DNA of 64,000 nucleotides from Myxococcales bacterium (GTDB taxonomy: Bacteria > Myxococcota_A > Polyangia > Haliangiales > Haliangiaceae), in contig JAQBQE010000009.1 in NCBI GenBank assembly GCA_028287135.1, positions 1 through 64,000 of the forward strand. Direction: 5' to 3'. The position numbers were made by a program, and so were the translations under genes. This document shows, one piece after another, positions 43,949 through 52,849 of the stretch. The notes under the pieces were generated by a model. That model worked only from the letters and a program-made list of their open reading frames with translations, did not search any database and was not told the origin of the DNA. Positions within the stretch are counted from its first letter, which is position 1, and the number at the start of each line of letters is the position of its first letter.

Positions 43949-44375
43949 GGCCGCGCAGCCGCGCGGTCAGCGTCGTGATCTGCGTGCGCAGCCGGGTCAG
44001 CTCGGCCACGGTCAGGCCCGAGCGCTCGAAGATGCAGGCCGGCACGTCGGCGGCTCGCTTCTCGAGCTTCTTGCCGGCAGCGGTCAGGAACACCTCGACG
44101 ACCCGCTCGTCCTCGGTGCTCCGCCTGCGCGTGATCACGCCGCGGGTCTCGAGCCGCTTGAGCAACGGCGTCAGGGTCGCCGAGTCGAGGTGCAGACGCT
44201 TGCCGATCTGCGATACCCGCTCACCGTCGCGCTCCCACAGCACGAGCATCACGAGGTACTGCGGGTAGGTCAGCCCGAGCGCGTCGAGCAACGGTGCGTA
44301 CGCGGCGGTCATCGCGCGTGATGCGCTGTACAGCGCGAAGCACAGCTGGTTATCGAGCTCGAGCTGGGTGGGCAT
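43935..44375 (-). CDS. ohrR: OhrR-type MarR-family repressor
   Basis: 146 residues. Winged-helix MarR protein with the reactive Cys12 in NQLCFALYSASRAM, the OhrR sensing position. The recognition helix is at about 57-75 (LDSATLTPLLKRLE), with the wing RRRSTEDERV. It senses organic hydroperoxides and represses ohr. It is transcribed with ohr (9 bp between) and its probable operator lies 39 bp upstream of ohr. Confidence 0.9.
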   Translation of the reverse strand: MPTQLELDNQLCFALYSASRAMTAAYAPLLDALGLTYPQYLVMLVLWERDGERVSQIGKRLHLDSATLTPLLKRLETRGVITRRRSTEDERVVEVFLTAAGKKLEKRAADVPACIFERSGLTVAELTRLRTQITTLTARLRGPTDS

Positions 44376-44384
44376 GGGGGCCTC

Positions 44385-44822
44385 TCAGGCTAGTCGAACG
44401 TCGACGACGATGTTGCCGCGCGTCGCATTGGAGTACGGGCAGCTCTCGTGCGCGGCCTTGACCAGCGCCTCGGCCTGCTCGCGAGGAAGCTCGGGGATCG
44501 CGGTGACGAGCTCCACCGCGAGGCCGTAGACGCCGCCGGAGAGCGAACCGAGCGCCACCTTCGCGGTGACGTGGACCGGGCCGGTCGTGATCTTCTGCGC
44601 GCGTGCGATGTGCCCGAGGGCGCTGCCGAAGCACGCGGCGTACCCCGCAGCGAACATCTGCTCCGGGTTGGTGCCGACGCCGCTGCCGCCCAGCGACTTC
44701 GGGGTGCTCACCTCGAGGTCGAGCTTTCCGTCGTCCGAGGTCACGCGGCCATTGCGGCCGGCGATCGCGGTGGCGGTCGCGGTGTAGAGGATGTTCTCGA
44801 GGGCGCGGGGCGAGTTGGTCAT
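44385..44822 (-). CDS. ohr: Organic hydroperoxide resistance protein Ohr
   Basis: 145 residues. The redox cysteines are Cys64 (YAACFGSALG) and Cys128 (ESCPYSNATRGN), the hallmark of Ohr rather than OsmC. It reduces organic hydroperoxides with dithiol electrons. First gene of the ohr-ohrR operon, a textbook arrangement. Confidence 0.95.
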   Translation of the reverse strand: MTNSPRALENILYTATATAIAGRNGRVTSDDGKLDLEVSTPKSLGGSGVGTNPEQMFAAGYAACFGSALGHIARAQKITTGPVHVTAKVALGSLSGGVYGLAVELVTAIPELPREQAEALVKAAHESCPYSNATRGNIVVDVRLA

Positions 44823-44860
44823 GCGCAGACTGTGCTGCCGACTCTCAACGTGCGCAAGTC

Positions 44861-44874
44861 AATCGTGTACGATT
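44861..44874. promoter_or_regulatory. Probable OhrR operator
   Basis: Palindrome AATCGT-GT-ACGATT in an AT-rich stretch 39 bp upstream of the ohr start on the minus strand. OhrR operators in other bacteria are short AT-rich palindromes at the ohr promoter. Placement and symmetry support it; binding is inferred. Confidence 0.55.
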
Positions 44875-44915
44875 TACTTTATTATGAAGCGATACAGGCG
44901 CCTGCACCCTCGACC

Positions 44916-46229
44916 TCACGCCGCTGCGCGCATCAGATCGTCGCCGAGCCGGCGCAGCTGCCAGCTCCGGACGAGCTCTCGCTGCTGGATCTTGGTGAGC
45001 TCGCCGCGCAGCCGGCCGACGAACAGCGCCGGGAGCACGGCGATCAGGAGGTTCGAGCCGCCGAGGAACCCGACCACGAACCACTCCGGGAGGTTCGTCA
45101 GCTGGGGCATCACGAACCAGTTGCCGCTGGCGTAGCCGTACGAGCTGGTCAGGAGGCCGAGCATCTCGAGCAGCCATGGAAGCATCATCGCGCTCATCCC
45201 GAGCACGAGCCCTGCGACCCGCAGGTGTCGCTCGGGATGGGCCTGCACGACGATCACCCAGCTCGCCATCAACGTCGGCACGAGGATCAACGATCCGAAC
45301 ATCCGGGTCACCATCATCGCCGCGGTCAGCATCGTGATGATCAGCGCGTACTGGATGCCCGATCGGATCACGCGCATGCGCGACGCGAACATCCCGAGGG
45401 TGCCCGCCAATCCCGACATCGGGATCCGCCATCTGCTCGGGAGCCATGTACAGCGGCGTGCCCATCATCGAGCCGGGGATCGAGAGCCGGCTCGCGTTCT
45501 CCACGCCGGTGGTCTCCGAGCCATCGAGGATTCGCGCGAGGCCCCAGTCGAGGACGTAGACCTCGCCGAAGTCGCCGAGCATGATGTTCGCGGGCTTGAG
45601 CTCGCGGTGCACGACGCCGCGGGTGTGCGCGTAGTCGATGGTCAGGCAGACGGTGACAAACGCCTGCAACAGCTCGCGCGACGTGACCTTCGACGTTCCT
45701 GCGCGGGCGTTATCGAGGATCGCGGCCAGCGTCCGGCCGAGCACGCGGCGCATCGTGAAGAACGTGGAGCCGTCGGGCCGGCGATCGATGTCGTAGACCG
45801 GGCGATCGAGGGGTGCTCGAGCTGGCCCTGGACCCGGGCTTCGCGGAGAAACCGCTCGCGCTCCTCGGCCTCGAGCTCGCGTTCGGAGTGGAGCACCTTG
45901 ACCGCGACATCGCGGCCGATCCGGGCGTCGTGGGCGAGCAGCACCTTGCCCATGCCCCCGACCCCGAGCAGCGCGCCCTCCTTGTAGCGTCCAGCGCTCG
46001 ACTGCTCGACGTTGGCGAGCTTCGTGGCGATCGGTGCGGGCGCCCCGGTCCCGGCCCAGGCCTGGCTCTGGGTGAGCTCTGCGTAGGTGGGGAAGCTGAC
46101 CTGGGTGTCGTCGGGACCCGGCAGGCCGACAGCATACGGCCGCGTCCGGGTGCGACAGTTTGCGCCACCGACATGGATTCGCAGGCCGTCGGCTTGACAC
46201 CAAGCGCCAGTCCTATTACTAACCTTCAC
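44916..46229 (-). pseudogene. Broken Ser/Thr protein kinase with C-terminal membrane domain
   Basis: The 5' part (from a possible GTG at 46229) encodes the kinase N lobe (GVGGMGKVLLAHDARIGRDVAVKVLHSE). At about 45798-45803 one C appears to be missing, and the frame changes to a C lobe reading VYDIDRRPDGSTF, then HRELKPANIML (Glu in place of the HRD Asp), DWGLARIL and GTPLYMAPEQMADP. Near 45415 the sequence leaves the kinase before the end of the C lobe and continues in a third frame as a six-helix membrane domain (MSGLAGTLGMFASRM, GIQYALIITMLTAAMMV, SYGYASGNWFVMP) ending at 44916. Two lesions plus HRE suggest a decayed gene. The first frameshift could be a sequence error. Confidence 0.75.
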
Positions 46230-46239
46230 CTCGGATGCA

Positions 46240-46311
46240 GGGCGAATAGCTCAGCGGAAGAGCGTCGCCCTTACAAGGCGGTGGCCGCAGGTTCGAATCC
46301 TGCTTCGCCCA
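46240..46311 (+). tRNA. tRNA-Val (anticodon TAC)
   Basis: A cloverleaf can be drawn: acceptor stem GGGCGAA/TTCGCCC, D arm GCTC-AGCGGAA-GAGC, anticodon stem TCGCC/GGCGG with loop CTTACAA (anticodon TAC), and T loop GTTCGAATC. The 3' CCA is not encoded. It lies 20 bp before tRNA-Asp. Confidence 0.93.
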
Positions 46312-46331
46312 CGTGAAAACTGAACGATTCT

Positions 46332-46408
<77 letters not shown>

Positions 46409-46410
46409 AC

Positions 46411-46447
46411 ACCCCGAAGTCGAAAGGCTTCGGGGTTTGGTTTTTTT
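46411..46447 (+). terminator. Rho-independent terminator after the tRNAs
   Basis: Stem CCCCGAAG/CTTCGGGG with an 8-base loop, then a T-rich tract (TTTGG and seven Ts) from 46436. This is the best terminator in the window. Confidence 0.9.
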
Positions 46448-46499
46448 CGGCCGGGTTCGGCGCCCCCGGCGACGCCTCCTGGAGGCGCGCACAGGCGAG

Positions 46500-46997
46500 T
46501 CACCAGACGATGTCGAACAGCCGGACGGCGCGCTCCCAGTGGGCAGTAACGATTCCCGTGACGTCGGGATCGATGATCTTGAAGCTCCGGGCGAGTGCGA
46601 TGCTCATGCCGCCGATGAGCGCGGGGAGAAACGCGTAGGTCTCTTCGTCGTACTCGAGCTCGAGCTGCGGTTTGTTACCGAGATGCGCCCTTTCGAAGAC
46701 CGGTTGCAGGCCGAGCTCCGCGTCGAGCCTCCGGAACTCGTCGATGCACGCGGCGAGTCCCTTCGTGACCGGGACATCTCTTGGCAGGATCCACGTGCGG
46801 CCGTTTTCCTTGGCGACTTCGCACGCGCGCTGCAGGAAGTCGGCGACCTTGCTGTCGACGAACGCCTCGTAGCGGCGCAGGTCCATCTTGTCGACGTCGA
46901 TGCCGGCGGCTGCGCGGAACAAGCGCTCGAAGCGAGCGATGTGCGTGATGCGAGGGGGTGGGGGTCGTTGGGGTTGGGGCTGGCTGGTGACTGACAT
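46500..46997 (-). CDS. DUF1931 family histone-fold protein
   Basis: 165 residues from the ATG at 46997. DUF1931 signature sequence is present: ITHIARFERLFRAAAGIDV, DLRRYEAFVDSKVADFLQRA, then a second half with GGMSIALARSFKIIDPDVTGI. The fold has two histone-like helix-strap-helix units in one chain (as in Aquifex aq_328). The N terminus is Pro/Gln-rich. DNA binding is not proven for the family. It is the last gene of a minus-strand operon of oxidoreductases (20 bp after the ene-reductase). A stress-related DNA-packaging or scaffold role is inference. Confidence 0.78.
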   Translation of the reverse strand: MSVTSQPQPQRPPPPRITHIARFERLFRAAAGIDVDKMDLRRYEAFVDSKVADFLQRACEVAKENGRTWILPRDVPVTKGLAACIDEFRRLDAELGLQPVFERAHLGNKPQLELEYDEETYAFLPALIGGMSIALARSFKIIDPDVTGIVTAHWERAVRLFDIVW

Positions 46998-47017
46998 GTT
47001 GTGATGCTCCGGGCGGC

Positions 47018-48214
47018 TCACCGCCACGAGGTGTCGACGGTCGGCCGCGGCTTGGTCCCTAGCTCTTGCTCGAGGCTCGGGTAGTCGGTGTATCCGTGCT
47101 CTCCGCCGCCGTAGAACGTCTTCGGGTCTGGCTGGTTGAACCCAGCCTTGCGGCGAAACCGCTCGGGAAGGTCCGGGTTTGCGAGGAAGGCGCGACCGAA
47201 CGCGATCAGATCCGCCCTCCCCGCTTCGATCCACTGCGCCGCGGTGTCACGCGTGAACCCGCCCGCCATCATCAGGACGCCGCGGAACTTGCTGCGGATC
47301 AGCGCCAGCAACTTCTCCACCCGCTGAGGAATCGGCTGGCCTGTCTGGAGCTCGGTCGCCGCCGGATTGATGACGTGCAGATATGCGAGCTTGTACTCGG
47401 CTAGCTGCTCGGCAACGTAGCTGAACGTCGCCTCGGGATTGTCGTCCTGGATGTCGTTGAACGTGGACAGAGGCGAGATCCGGACGCCGACACGCTCGGG
47501 TCCCCAGATCGCGATGCACGCCTCGACGACCTCGAGCAGCAGCCGCGCGCGCTGCTCGACCGGACCACCGTACGCATCGACGCGGTGATTCGTCCCGGTC
47601 GCGAGGAACTGCTCGAGCAGATAACCGTTGGCTCCGTGGACCTCGATCCCATCCGCATTCGCGATCTGCGCGTTGCGTGCGCCACGCGCATACTGGCGGA
47701 CGAGGTACGGCATCTCGTCGAGGTCGAGCGCACGTGGGCGGACGAACGGAACGAGCTCGCCTTCGCCGTGCTCGTTCTCGATGAACGCCTTGCCTGCCGG
47801 TGTGATCGGTGACGGAGCGACGGGCAGCATGTGATCGGGCTGCAGCGCCGGATGCGAGATCCGGCCGACATGCCAGAGCTGCATGAACATTCGGCCACCT
47901 GCCTTGTGAACCTCGTCGGTGACGCGGCGCCAGCCTTCGACCTGTTCGCGGCTGTGAATGCCGGGCGTCCACGCATAGCCCTGACCCTGCATCGATACCT
48001 GGGTTGCTTCGCTGATGATCAGCGCCGCCGAAGCGCGCTGGGCGTAGTACGCGGCCATGAGCTCGGTCGGCACGTTGCCGGGTGTGCGTGCACGCGAGCG
48101 CGTGAGCGGAGCCATGACGATCCGGTGGGGCACGTCGAGCCCACCTATTCTGATCGGCTGAAACAGCACCTCGGAGGAGGGCTGCTGGGTGGGAGCGTGG
48201 CTAGCGACGACCAT
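47018..48214 (-). CDS. Old yellow enzyme-type alkene reductase
   Basis: 398 residues. FMN-dependent (alpha/beta)8 ene-reductase. Landmarks are PHRIVMAPLTRSRA, the flavin loop, MFMQLWHVGRISHP with an active-site His, the second His/Asn pair in DGIEVHGANGYLLEQF, and the C-terminal DLIAFGRAFLANPDLPERF. It reduces activated C=C bonds of electrophiles (enals, quinones, nitroesters) using NAD(P)H. Fits with the aldehyde dehydrogenase and aldo-keto reductase of the same operon. Confidence 0.92.
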   Translation of the reverse strand: MVVASHAPTQQPSSEVLFQPIRIGGLDVPHRIVMAPLTRSRARTPGNVPTELMAAYYAQRASAALIISEATQVSMQGQGYAWTPGIHSREQVEGWRRVTDEVHKAGGRMFMQLWHVGRISHPALQPDHMLPVAPSPITPAGKAFIENEHGEGELVPFVRPRALDLDEMPYLVRQYARGARNAQIANADGIEVHGANGYLLEQFLATGTNHRVDAYGGPVEQRARLLLEVVEACIAIWGPERVGVRISPLSTFNDIQDDNPEATFSYVAEQLAEYKLAYLHVINPAATELQTGQPIPQRVEKLLALIRSKFRGVLMMAGGFTRDTAAQWIEAGRADLIAFGRAFLANPDLPERFRRKAGFNQPDPKTFYGGGEHGYTDYPSLEQELGTKPRPTVDTSWR

Positions 48215-48225
48215 GGTGTCTCCTC

Positions 48226-49275
48226 CTAATGATCCAAGCGGTCCTGATCCAAGCGGTCCTCTGGCCGACCGATCCGCAACCCGATGCGGCCGAGGACGTG
48301 GCCCTGCTCGAGCCGCCTGTGTGCATCGGCCGCGCGCTCGAGCGGAAACTCCGCCGCGACCGGTACGCGCAGACGTGCGGCAACGAACGCGTCGGAGAGC
48401 CGGGCGAGCTCGCGCGGCCCTGGAATCGCGTCATACGCGACGACGTGGAATCTCGGACGATGCGCAGGCGGCGGTTCGACGCCATCGGGATACGCGACGC
48501 GACCGCCTTCGCGGACGTGGTCGAGGCAGCGCTCGAGCGCGTCACCGCCGGCGAGTGCGAGCACGGCGTCGAGACCCGGCGCCGCGACCTGTTCGAGCCG
48601 CGCCAGACCGTCACGCGCGTCGATCACGGCATCGGCGCCGAGCGAGCTCACCAGCTCCTGCGCGTCGCTGCCGGTCGCCGTTCCGATCACGAACGCGCCG
48701 CGATGCTTCGCGAGCTGCACCGCGTACGTGCCGACTGCACCCGATGCACCGAAGATCAACACGCGCTGATCGGCGCGAACGTGCAGATGATCCTCGATGC
48801 CCTGCAGCGCGGTCAGCGCGGTCACCACCGCAACACCCGCGTGGAACAGGTCGAGCTGCGGCGGAACGTGCCCCGCGTTGTTCGCGTCGATGACGACGTA
48901 CTCCGCGTAGTAACCACCCTTCGGATTCTGGTACGCGTAGGACCAGACGCGATCACCGATCTCGAAGCGTCGTACGAGCGCGCCTTTGGCGATGACGATA
49001 CCGGCGCCATCGGTACCGAGCACGAGCGGAAAGCTCACATGATCCGGCGCCCACGTGCCGTCACGGATCTTCGCATCCCAGATGCCGACGCCGGCCCCAT
49101 GCAGGGCGATCGCGATCTCGCTCTGTCCGACTCGCGGCACCGGCAGCGTATGCGGTGTGAGGACCTCCGGTGGACCGAACTCATCGACCGCCGCAGCGAG
49201 CATGGTGTCCGGCAGCACGACGGGCGCCCTGCCCTTGACTCGTTCCGTCCCGGTTTCCTTCTCTGGCATTGCCAT
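48226..49275 (-). CDS. Zinc-independent MDR quinone oxidoreductase-type enzyme
   Basis: 349 residues. GroES-like N domain (HGAGVGIWDAKIRDG, PLVLGTDGAGIV) and a Rossmann NAD(P)H domain (VLIFGASGAVGTYAVQLAKHRG). No catalytic zinc cysteines, so it belongs to the quinone reductase/enoyl reductase branch of MDR. Electrophile or quinone reduction is likely. It starts 11 bp before the aldo-keto reductase end and follows it in the operon. The C terminus (RLDQDRLDH) is a short odd repeat, also visible as a tandem DNA repeat. Confidence 0.88.
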   Translation of the reverse strand: MAMPEKETGTERVKGRAPVVLPDTMLAAAVDEFGPPEVLTPHTLPVPRVGQSEIAIALHGAGVGIWDAKIRDGTWAPDHVSFPLVLGTDGAGIVIAKGALVRRFEIGDRVWSYAYQNPKGGYYAEYVVIDANNAGHVPPQLDLFHAGVAVVTALTALQGIEDHLHVRADQRVLIFGASGAVGTYAVQLAKHRGAFVIGTATGSDAQELVSSLGADAVIDARDGLARLEQVAAPGLDAVLALAGGDALERCLDHVREGGRVAYPDGVEPPPAHRPRFHVVAYDAIPGPRELARLSDAFVAARLRVPVAAEFPLERAADAHRRLEQGHVLGRIGLRIGRPEDRLDQDRLDH

Positions 49276-49286
49276 GGTTCACCTTC

Positions 49287-50120
49287 TCAGATCACATCGA
49301 GCGGAACTTTCTGCGTCGGCGGCTCGAACACCTTGTCGAGGTCACGCAGGTCCTTCGACGTGAGCTGGATGTCGAGTGCTCCGCGATTCTCCCGCACGTG
49401 CTCGGGCGTACCGGCCTTCGGCGTGGTGATGATATCGGGATGGCGGAGCACCCACGCGATCGCGATCTGCGCGGGTGTCGCGTTGTGGCGCTCGGCGACT
49501 TTGCGCAGCGCTGGATGCTCGAGCACCGTGCCTTCATCGAGGGGCGAATAGGCCATGATCGGGATCCTGCGACTCCGACACCACGGCAGCAGGTCCCACT
49601 CGATCCCGCGATGCGTGAGGTTGTAGAGAACCTGATCGGTCTGCGGATCGACCTCGGCGATCTGGAACAGGTCTTCCATGTCCGAGTGATCGAAGTTGCT
49701 GACGCCCCAGAACCGGATCTTGCCGGTCTCGATCAGCTCCTCGAAGGCTTCGACCGTTTCCTCGAGTGGAACGGCACCGCGCCAGTGCAAGAGATACAGA
49801 TCGATGCGGTCGGTGACGAGCGCGCGCAGGCTTTCCTCGCAGGCGTCGATCGTCCCGCGCCGCGTCGCGTGGTTCGGCAGGACCTTGTCCACGATGAAGA
49901 CCTCGTTGCGCCGCCCCGCGATCGCCTCGCGAACCACATCCTCGGCGCCGACATACAGCTGCGCGGTGTCGATCAACGTCATGCCGAGATCGAGCCCGAG
50001 CCGGAGTGCGGTGAGCTCCTGCTGCCGCTTGCTCGGATCCTGGCCGAGGTGCCATGTGCCCATGCCGAGCGCCGGCACCTGCTCGCCCGCTGGAAGTCTG
50101 ATCGTACGGATTGGCGTCAT
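49287..50120 (-). CDS. Aldo/keto reductase
   Basis: 277 residues. (alpha/beta)8 AKR with the catalytic tetrad in the expected places: Asp and Tyr in LIDTAQLYVGAED, Lys in VDKVLPNHA and His in YLLHWRG. NADPH contacts are at the C-terminal PKAGTPEHVRENR. It probably reduces toxic aldehydes. Operon spacing: 11 bp to the next gene. Confidence 0.92.
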   Translation of the reverse strand: MTPIRTIRLPAGEQVPALGMGTWHLGQDPSKRQQELTALRLGLDLGMTLIDTAQLYVGAEDVVREAIAGRRNEVFIVDKVLPNHATRRGTIDACEESLRALVTDRIDLYLLHWRGAVPLEETVEAFEELIETGKIRFWGVSNFDHSDMEDLFQIAEVDPQTDQVLYNLTHRGIEWDLLPWCRSRRIPIMAYSPLDEGTVLEHPALRKVAERHNATPAQIAIAWVLRHPDIITTPKAGTPEHVRENRGALDIQLTSKDLRDLDKVFEPPTQKVPLDVI

Positions 50121-50137
50121 GTCAGCTCTTCAGGTCG

Positions 50138-51670
50138 TCAGATCGGATAGCGGCGCGGGATCTCCTGCACCGAGATCCAGTGGTCGGTTGTGAACTCCTC
50201 GATGGCCCATTCGCCGCCAAAGCGGCCGAGCCCCGATGCCTTCTCGCCGCCGAATGCGGTGTTCGCCTCGTCATTCACTGGCCAGTCGTTGATGTGCGTC
50301 ATGCCGACACGCAGCCGCCTCGCGACGCGTTGTGCCTTGTCGAGATCGCGGCTGAACACGGCGCTCGACAGGCCGTATTCGGTGTTATTCGCGATCCGGA
50401 CTGCCTCCTCTTCGCCGGAGAACCGCAGGATCGGCGCGACTGGGCCGAACAGCTCCTCGCGTGCCGCTGGCATGTCGTTGGTCACCTCGTCCAGCACGAT
50501 CGGTGGCAAGACGAGTCCCTCCGGCTTTCCGCGCAGGAGGACGCGAGCACCGCGCGCAATGGTGTCCTCGACCTTGCGCAAGATGCTGGAGAGCTGCTGC
50601 GAGTTGATGATCGGGCCGATCGCGGTCTTCGGGTCGTCCAGGTTGCCGACCTCGAGCTTCGAGACGCGCGCGAGGAACCGCTTCACGAGCTCGTCGTGAC
50701 AGCCGTTCTCGACGAGCAAGCGATTGATCGCGATGCAAATCTGGCCCTGGTGGAGAAACTTGCCGGCGACGGCGGCATCGATCGCGCGATCGAGATCCGC
50801 ATCCTCGAACACGATGAACGGCGAGTTGCCGCCTAGCTCGAGGCACACTCGCTTGATCGCGCGGCCGGCACGCTCCGCGATCTGGCGGCCGACCTCGGTG
50901 CTGCCGGTGAACGTGATGATTCGCGGCACCGGGTGATCGATGATCGCGTTTCCGATGTCCCGACCCGAGCCGACTACGACGTTCAACACACCCGCAGGCA
51001 GCCCGGCCTCTTCGAATACCTTCGCGAGCAGCAGCCCGCCGGTCACCGGTGTGTCCGAGGCTGGCTTGATCACGACCGCGTTGCCGGCCGCGAGTGCCGG
51101 TGCGACCGAACGCATGGTGAGGTGGAGCGGAAAGTTCCATGGGCTGATCACGCCGACGACGCCCGCTGACCCGCGATAGACCCGACTCTCCTTTCCCGCG
51201 ATCGACGACGGAAGGATGCGCCCTTCGATGTGGAACGGGTAGCTGGTCGCTTCGAGCAAGCCCTGATGGCTGAACTGCCACTCGAACACGGCCTTCGCGC
51301 GCACGCTCCCTGACTCGTGGACCAGCCATTCGATGATCTCCATGCGCCGACTCTCGAGGATGCGAGCGGCACGTTCGAGCACGGTGCGGCGGTTCTCGGG
51401 CGGCAGCGCAGCCCACTCCGGTTGCGCTCGCTCGGCGGCGCGATACGCGTCATCGACGTCTTGCTCGTTCGCCAGCGTGATCTCGGTGAGCACCTGATCC
51501 GTGTACGGGTCGCGATCACTCGCAACGCGCGCTGAGCGACCGGGCCGCCACTCGCCGTTGATGAACAGCTCGGCGTGCTCGCGCAGGCCGTCGTACGGCG
51601 GTAGCGACTCGCTCGAGAACCCCTCGCGCCGGCGGGAAGACATGACAGGAGTGCTGACCTGCGGCTCCAC
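50138..51670 (-). CDS. NAD(P)-dependent aldehyde dehydrogenase
   Basis: 510 residues with a GTG start at 51670, or 500 from the ATG at 51640. Catalytic Cys312 (QGQICIA), general base Glu in CLELGGNSPF, NAD site PWNFPLHL and GSTEVGRQI. Oxidises aldehydes to acids; close to the vanillin/benzaldehyde or salicylaldehyde dehydrogenase-like group by eye, but specificity is not assigned. First gene of the five-gene operon that ends in DUF1931. Confidence 0.93.
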   Translation of the reverse strand: MEPQVSTPVMSSRRREGFSSESLPPYDGLREHAELFINGEWRPGRSARVASDRDPYTDQVLTEITLANEQDVDDAYRAAERAQPEWAALPPENRRTVLERAARILESRRMEIIEWLVHESGSVRAKAVFEWQFSHQGLLEATSYPFHIEGRILPSSIAGKESRVYRGSAGVVGVISPWNFPLHLTMRSVAPALAAGNAVVIKPASDTPVTGGLLLAKVFEEAGLPAGVLNVVVGSGRDIGNAIIDHPVPRIITFTGSTEVGRQIAERAGRAIKRVCLELGGNSPFIVFEDADLDRAIDAAVAGKFLHQGQICIAINRLLVENGCHDELVKRFLARVSKLEVGNLDDPKTAIGPIINSQQLSSILRKVEDTIARGARVLLRGKPEGLVLPPIVLDEVTNDMPAAREELFGPVAPILRFSGEEEAVRIANNTEYGLSSAVFSRDLDKAQRVARRLRVGMTHINDWPVNDEANTAFGGEKASGLGRFGGEWAIEEFTTDHWISVQEIPRRYPI

Positions 51671-51804
51671 GTTCGCAATGTGTGGCCTCGACGCGAATCG
51701 TCAATCGGAACAAGCCGCTCGGCGGTGCGACGACACCGCGCTCGTCACTTCTTGCTGCGCGCATTACCGATGGCGATCTGGTTCGCGAAGCTTACGGTGG
51801 ACCC

Positions 51805-52020
51805 ATGGCCGCTCAACAAGCAATCATCGTCACCCTCAACCTCGAACAGGGTAGGACGCTCGACGAATCGATCGAGGACGCCAATGCCCGCATCACGCGG
51901 CTTCTGACGGAAGGATGGCGCCTCATCTGGGCGACTCCCTTCTCGGGCTCGCAAAGCAACACCGTCGCACTGATGGTCGTCGTCGAACGCTCCGACGCAC
52001 CGCCCGTGCGGATCCCATGA
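51805..52020 (+). CDS. Small protein of unknown function
   Basis: 71 residues from the ATG at 51805; GGTGG upstream. It has a compact alpha/beta look (ATG AAQQAIIVTLNLEQG, ARITRLLTEGWRLIWA, TVALMVVVERSD), similar in shape to small proteins of about 60-80 residues that lie beside stress genes. No recognised family. The only open frame with codon use like its neighbours in this gap. Confidence 0.45.
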   Translation: MAAQQAIIVTLNLEQGRTLDESIEDANARITRLLTEGWRLIWATPFSGSQSNTVALMVVVERSDAPPVRIP

Positions 52021-52075
52021 TCGTGACCTGGGCGTGACCTGGGCGTAGCTGTCGACGGCGCGTTCGAAGCGTTGG

Positions 52076-52849
52076 CTAGGAGCGTGCCCCGGAGCGCTGG
52101 CGGCCATCCCCTTTGTCCAGAAAACGCGACGCGCGTCGCTCGAGGAGGTGGCGCTTGACGACGTGCAGTGGCAGGGCGAAATAGATCGCGAGGAGAATAT
52201 TCCCCACGATGCTCGCGGGAATGCTCACGAACGAGATCGCCACGATCAGCACGTACGCCCCGAAGCCGACCAGGTAATGGAGATCGATCGTCTTCAACAC
52301 GATCGGATCGAGCCCGGGCCGCAGCAACCACGGCCGGTGCCGCACGTGATGCCACAACACGTTGAACAGCAGTGCGATGAGTGCGACCACACTCGTGTAG
52401 AGCACCGCGGCGGCGCGATCCTGCGGAAATGCGGCGAGCAGCGCCGTCGGGTACGGCACCACCATGACCACCAGCAGCAGCAGCAGATTCAGGTTGACCA
52501 GCCTGTGGTCAGCTCGTTCGATCAACCGGAACAAGCGGTGATGGTGAATCCAGACCAGGCCGATGATCGCGAAGCTGCTGACCAGCGCGACGTAGCGTTG
52601 GTAGTCAGCGAGCAGGGCTGAGGCCAGGGACTGCCCCGGGGCCAGATGCGGCGGGCGTAGATCGATCACGAGCAGCGTGATCACGATCGCGAGCACCGCG
52701 TCCGAGAACGCCACCGTCCGCGCAGTCTCGAAGTGGAGACTCCACTCGTCCTTGTCGAGCGATTGCTCCACGTCTTCGTCGCCGAGCTCCTCCGCATCGA
52801 GATCCGGATCCGCACTCCTCTCCCGGGGCACGCGTGGCGCGCTCGTCAT
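52076..52849 (-). CDS. TMEM175/DUF1211-type potassium channel
   Basis: 257 residues from the ATG at 52849. The family signature is in TM1: RTVAFSDAVLAIVITLLVIDL with the FSD motif. About six hydrophobic helices follow, with IIGLVWIHHHRLFRLIER. Bacterial members form tetrameric K+ channels. The N-terminal 45 residues are acidic, and there is a basic C-terminal tail. Within the stress block; a role in K+ balance under osmotic or acid stress is plausible. Confidence 0.82.
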   Translation of the reverse strand: MTSAPRVPRERSADPDLDAEELGDEDVEQSLDKDEWSLHFETARTVAFSDAVLAIVITLLVIDLRPPHLAPGQSLASALLADYQRYVALVSSFAIIGLVWIHHHRLFRLIERADHRLVNLNLLLLLVVMVVPYPTALLAAFPQDRAAAVLYTSVVALIALLFNVLWHHVRHRPWLLRPGLDPIVLKTIDLHYLVGFGAYVLIVAISFVSIPASIVGNILLAIYFALPLHVVKRHLLERRASRFLDKGDGRQRSGARS

